35,000 nt of DNA from Chrysomallon squamiferum. Its lineage: Eukaryota > Mollusca > Gastropoda > Neomphalida > Peltospiridae. Location of the stretch: positions 11,764,516 through 11,799,515 of the forward strand of contig CM022675.1 in NCBI GenBank assembly GCA_012295275.1, given 5' to 3'. Shown piece by piece: positions 34,095 to 35,000 of this stretch (positions are counted from its first letter, which is position 1; each line of letters opens with the position of its first letter). Position numbers and translations under genes: made by a program. Below the pieces are notes generated by a model that saw only the letters and a list, made by a program, of their open reading frames with translations, ran no database searches and was not told the origin of the DNA.

Positions 34095-34908
34095 GAAAAA
34101 TGAGAAAAATAATAATGAGAAAAAAAAGAAACAGTATTTAACTACACAGCATTTTTGCAATCTGTATGACGTCATAGGCTGAAGATCTTATTGATTATGA
34201 AATTTGCTGCCGCAAGACGATTAGCAACACAATACCTTATTCAGTCACCTTCTCATACACTGGAAAACAGTTATACTGGTTGTTGATATACCATAAAATT
34301 AATCAATGTACAGTATTGTGTATTTTATTGTATCGTATTATGCTGTATTGTGTTGTATATAATTGTATTGTATTGTTGCATTATATTCTATTCTAGTGTA
34401 TTGTTATATTGTATTGTATTCTAGTGTATTGTTATATTGTATTACATTCTATTCTATTGTATTTGTATATTATATTGCATTATGTTGAATGGTATTGTAT
34501 TCCACTGCACTGTATTGTACTGCATTGTAGTGCATTTTATTATAATTGTATCGTATTATATTATATAGCATTATGTTTATTTTTATCTTTACAAATTTAA
34601 AATGTTATTATTATTATTATTAGCACGCTGCATCACGTGATGTGACAAAACTGCACGCAGTCACCTTCGTTGCAGTCTGTAAAATTAATTGCTTACAAGT
34701 GATACTTTTGCTCCCGGAAATTCACGAATATGACTCGGACATTCATCAATCTCACCGTAACTAGCCGAGCGTTTCCGACCGCTTACCTGGTAGCCCAGGA
34801 CACGACCCTTCATCATTTCCCGAGTATCAGGACAGTGACCCCAGTACACCATTACTGCCGTCGAGTTGACAGAGTCCCCGTACACGTTGAGTGGAGTACA
34901 GAGGGGCA
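31163..34908 (-). CDS. Cont: contactin-like GPI-anchored adhesion protein, 3' five exons
   Basis: Exons, in gene order, 34908-34787, 33850-33664, 32735-32620, 32088-31911 and 31278-31163 (TGA 31165-31163) join with AG/GT borders in phases 1, 0, 1, 0, 1. Exons one and two form one fibronectin type III domain (NVYGDSVNSTAVMVYW, then GLLPDSDYWVNVQVFNTAGYG). Exons three and four form a second (SVIVSWRG, KGYKIRYWKS, YNLRVLGVSNGG). The last exon encodes GQIRYDPSSTVILAKGS and a hydrophobic C-terminus (FSATCFFLGVICHFALL) with no charged tail, the pattern of a GPI-attachment signal. Contactins end in Ig and FnIII domains plus GPI and act at neural and septate junctions. The N-terminal Ig and earlier FnIII domains lie beyond the right edge, so other GPI-linked FnIII proteins are not fully excluded. 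Confidence 0.8.
31287..31525. repeat. AAT/AAC/ATC/ATT triplet mosaic next to the GPI exon
   Basis: AAT triplets begin about 10 nt from the acceptor of exon 31278-31163, followed by CAC, AAC, ATC and ATT blocks. The switch from AAT to ATT along the same strand makes the two ends potentially complementary. Confidence 0.9.
31565..31795. repeat. (AAGT)n tetranucleotide array in contactin-like intron
   Basis: Degenerate GAGT/AAGT units from about 31565, becoming near-perfect AAGT at about 31697-31790 with a short AAGC variant block. Confidence 0.92.
32166..32400. repeat. ACT/GAC/AAC/ATT triplets plus T-run in contactin-like intron
   Basis: ACT triplets at about 32175-32235, GAC and AAC, then ATT triplets, (TTTA)n and a T run at about 32380-32397. 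They continue as ATT/TTTA-rich sequence to about 32510, with ATC triplets near 32550-32577 just before the exon 32735-32620 donor. Confidence 0.88.
32785..32865. repeat. short tandem repeat of GTTCCGAA-type units
   Basis: About seven imperfect units of TTCCGAA followed by GAG, AAG or AG occur in a row, about 10 nt apart, mixed with one TTTCGAA. TTCCGAA is close to a palindrome. The array is only about 50 nt from the acceptor of exon 32735-32620. Confidence 0.85.
32915..32978. repeat. (TTA)n in contactin-like intron
   Basis: TTA triplets of about 60 nt directly adjoining the dispersed repeat copy at 32984. Confidence 0.92.
32984..33089. repeat. dispersed repeat, copy B (contactin-like intron)
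   Basis: CATTATTCAAGCTGTTA, then ATTTTACACCA, AAACTG and TTTCGTACCGC, parallel the order in copy A at 10278-10375. Confidence 0.6.
33263..33290 (+). repeat. dispersed AAGGGAGAAAACTC repeat, copy 3 (contactin-like intron)
   Basis: GGTCTAAGGGAGAAAACTC preceded by GCGGCAC. It is the third copy of the family seen at 20581 and 22727. Confidence 0.75.
33485..33622. repeat. (TTTA)n, (TTA/CTA)n, (TA)n and T-run
   Basis: Four adjacent low-complexity blocks in the contactin-like intron, ending about 40 nt from the donor of exon 33850-33664. Confidence 0.88.
33853..34095. repeat. AAT/GAT array with higher-order duplication
   Basis: Triplet array beginning 3 nt from the acceptor of exon 33850-33664. 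A block of about 70 nt containing ATGATAACAATAATAATAAT, GATGATAACAATAATAATG and ATAATAAAATAATAA occurs twice, about 105-110 nt apart (near 33900 and 34008). Confidence 0.85.
34300..34575. repeat. degenerate (TATTG)n pentanucleotide array
   Basis: Imperfect TATTG/TATTC/TATTA units for about 270 nt, with an internal duplication of TCTAGTGTATTGTTATATTG at 34393-34412 and 34421-34440. It lies in the intron between the first two visible contactin-like exons. Confidence 0.85.
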
Positions 34909-34914
34909 CTGGAA

Positions 34915-34970
<56 letters not shown>

Positions 34971-35000
34971 TAATAATAATAAAATAAATAAATAAATAAA
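34915..35000. repeat. (AAT)n then (AAAT)n at right edge
   Basis: AAT triplets start about 5 nt from the acceptor of exon 34908-34787 and pass into AAAT units up to the window end. Confidence 0.92.

Overview
This is a eukaryotic, intron-rich, AT-rich window, most likely from a lophotrochozoan animal and probably a mollusc. That is inferred from the kinds of proteins encoded, the compact introns loaded with simple repeats, and a dispersed repeat with a GGGAGA(A/T)AACTC-like core. The species cannot be read from the sequence. There are no operons, CRISPR arrays or prokaryotic features.

Layout. (1) 1-4.5 kb, + strand: the last five exons of a zona pellucida (ZP) domain membrane protein, ending with the ZP-C half, a furin site, one transmembrane helix and a short tail. 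Its introns are almost entirely (ACT)n, (ACAT)n, (ATATT)n, (TA)n and (GTAT)n arrays. (2) 5.6-9.8 kb: an old tandem segmental duplication. Its first copy carries an intact small gene (147 aa, - strand) with a His...Asn-Cys layout like a permuted papain-like/NlpC-P60 fold. The second copy is a clear pseudogene with a nonsense codon and a 22-nt deletion. A 34-bp minisatellite and a hairpin-flanked (CA)n sit only in the first copy. (3) 11.5-15.2 kb, + strand: a complete four-exon gene for a 244-aa single-RRM nucleolar-type RNA-binding protein, with a MITE-like element in intron 1. (4) 15.8-20.2 kb: a gene-free AT-rich interval between convergent genes. (5) 20.3-28.8 kb, - strand: a complete 12-exon gene for a TPR protein recognised as the outer dynein arm docking complex subunit ODAD4 (TTC25). 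All exon phases close into a 585-aa protein, and a perfect RFX X-box match lies 142 nt upstream of the start codon. (6) 31.2 kb to the right edge, - strand: the last five exons of a contactin-like adhesion protein, comprising two fibronectin type III domains and a GPI-anchor signal.

The genes do not form a pathway: an extracellular ZP protein, a putative papain-like protein, an RNA-binding protein, a ciliary docking subunit and a neural adhesion protein. The shared theme is repeat invasion. Introns of the ZP, ODAD4 and contactin genes are packed with triplet and tetranucleotide arrays, some within about 10 nt of splice acceptors, while the coding exons stay intact and in phase.

Most useful observations: the X-box upstream of the ciliary gene; a lineage-specific SRD-repeat tail on ODAD4; the duplicated and half-pseudogenised papain-like gene; a 245-bp TIR element in the RRM gene; a three-copy intronic dispersed repeat; and a G-quadruplex-prone tract in the ODAD4 pre-mRNA. 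I found no convincing wholly new multi-gene system.
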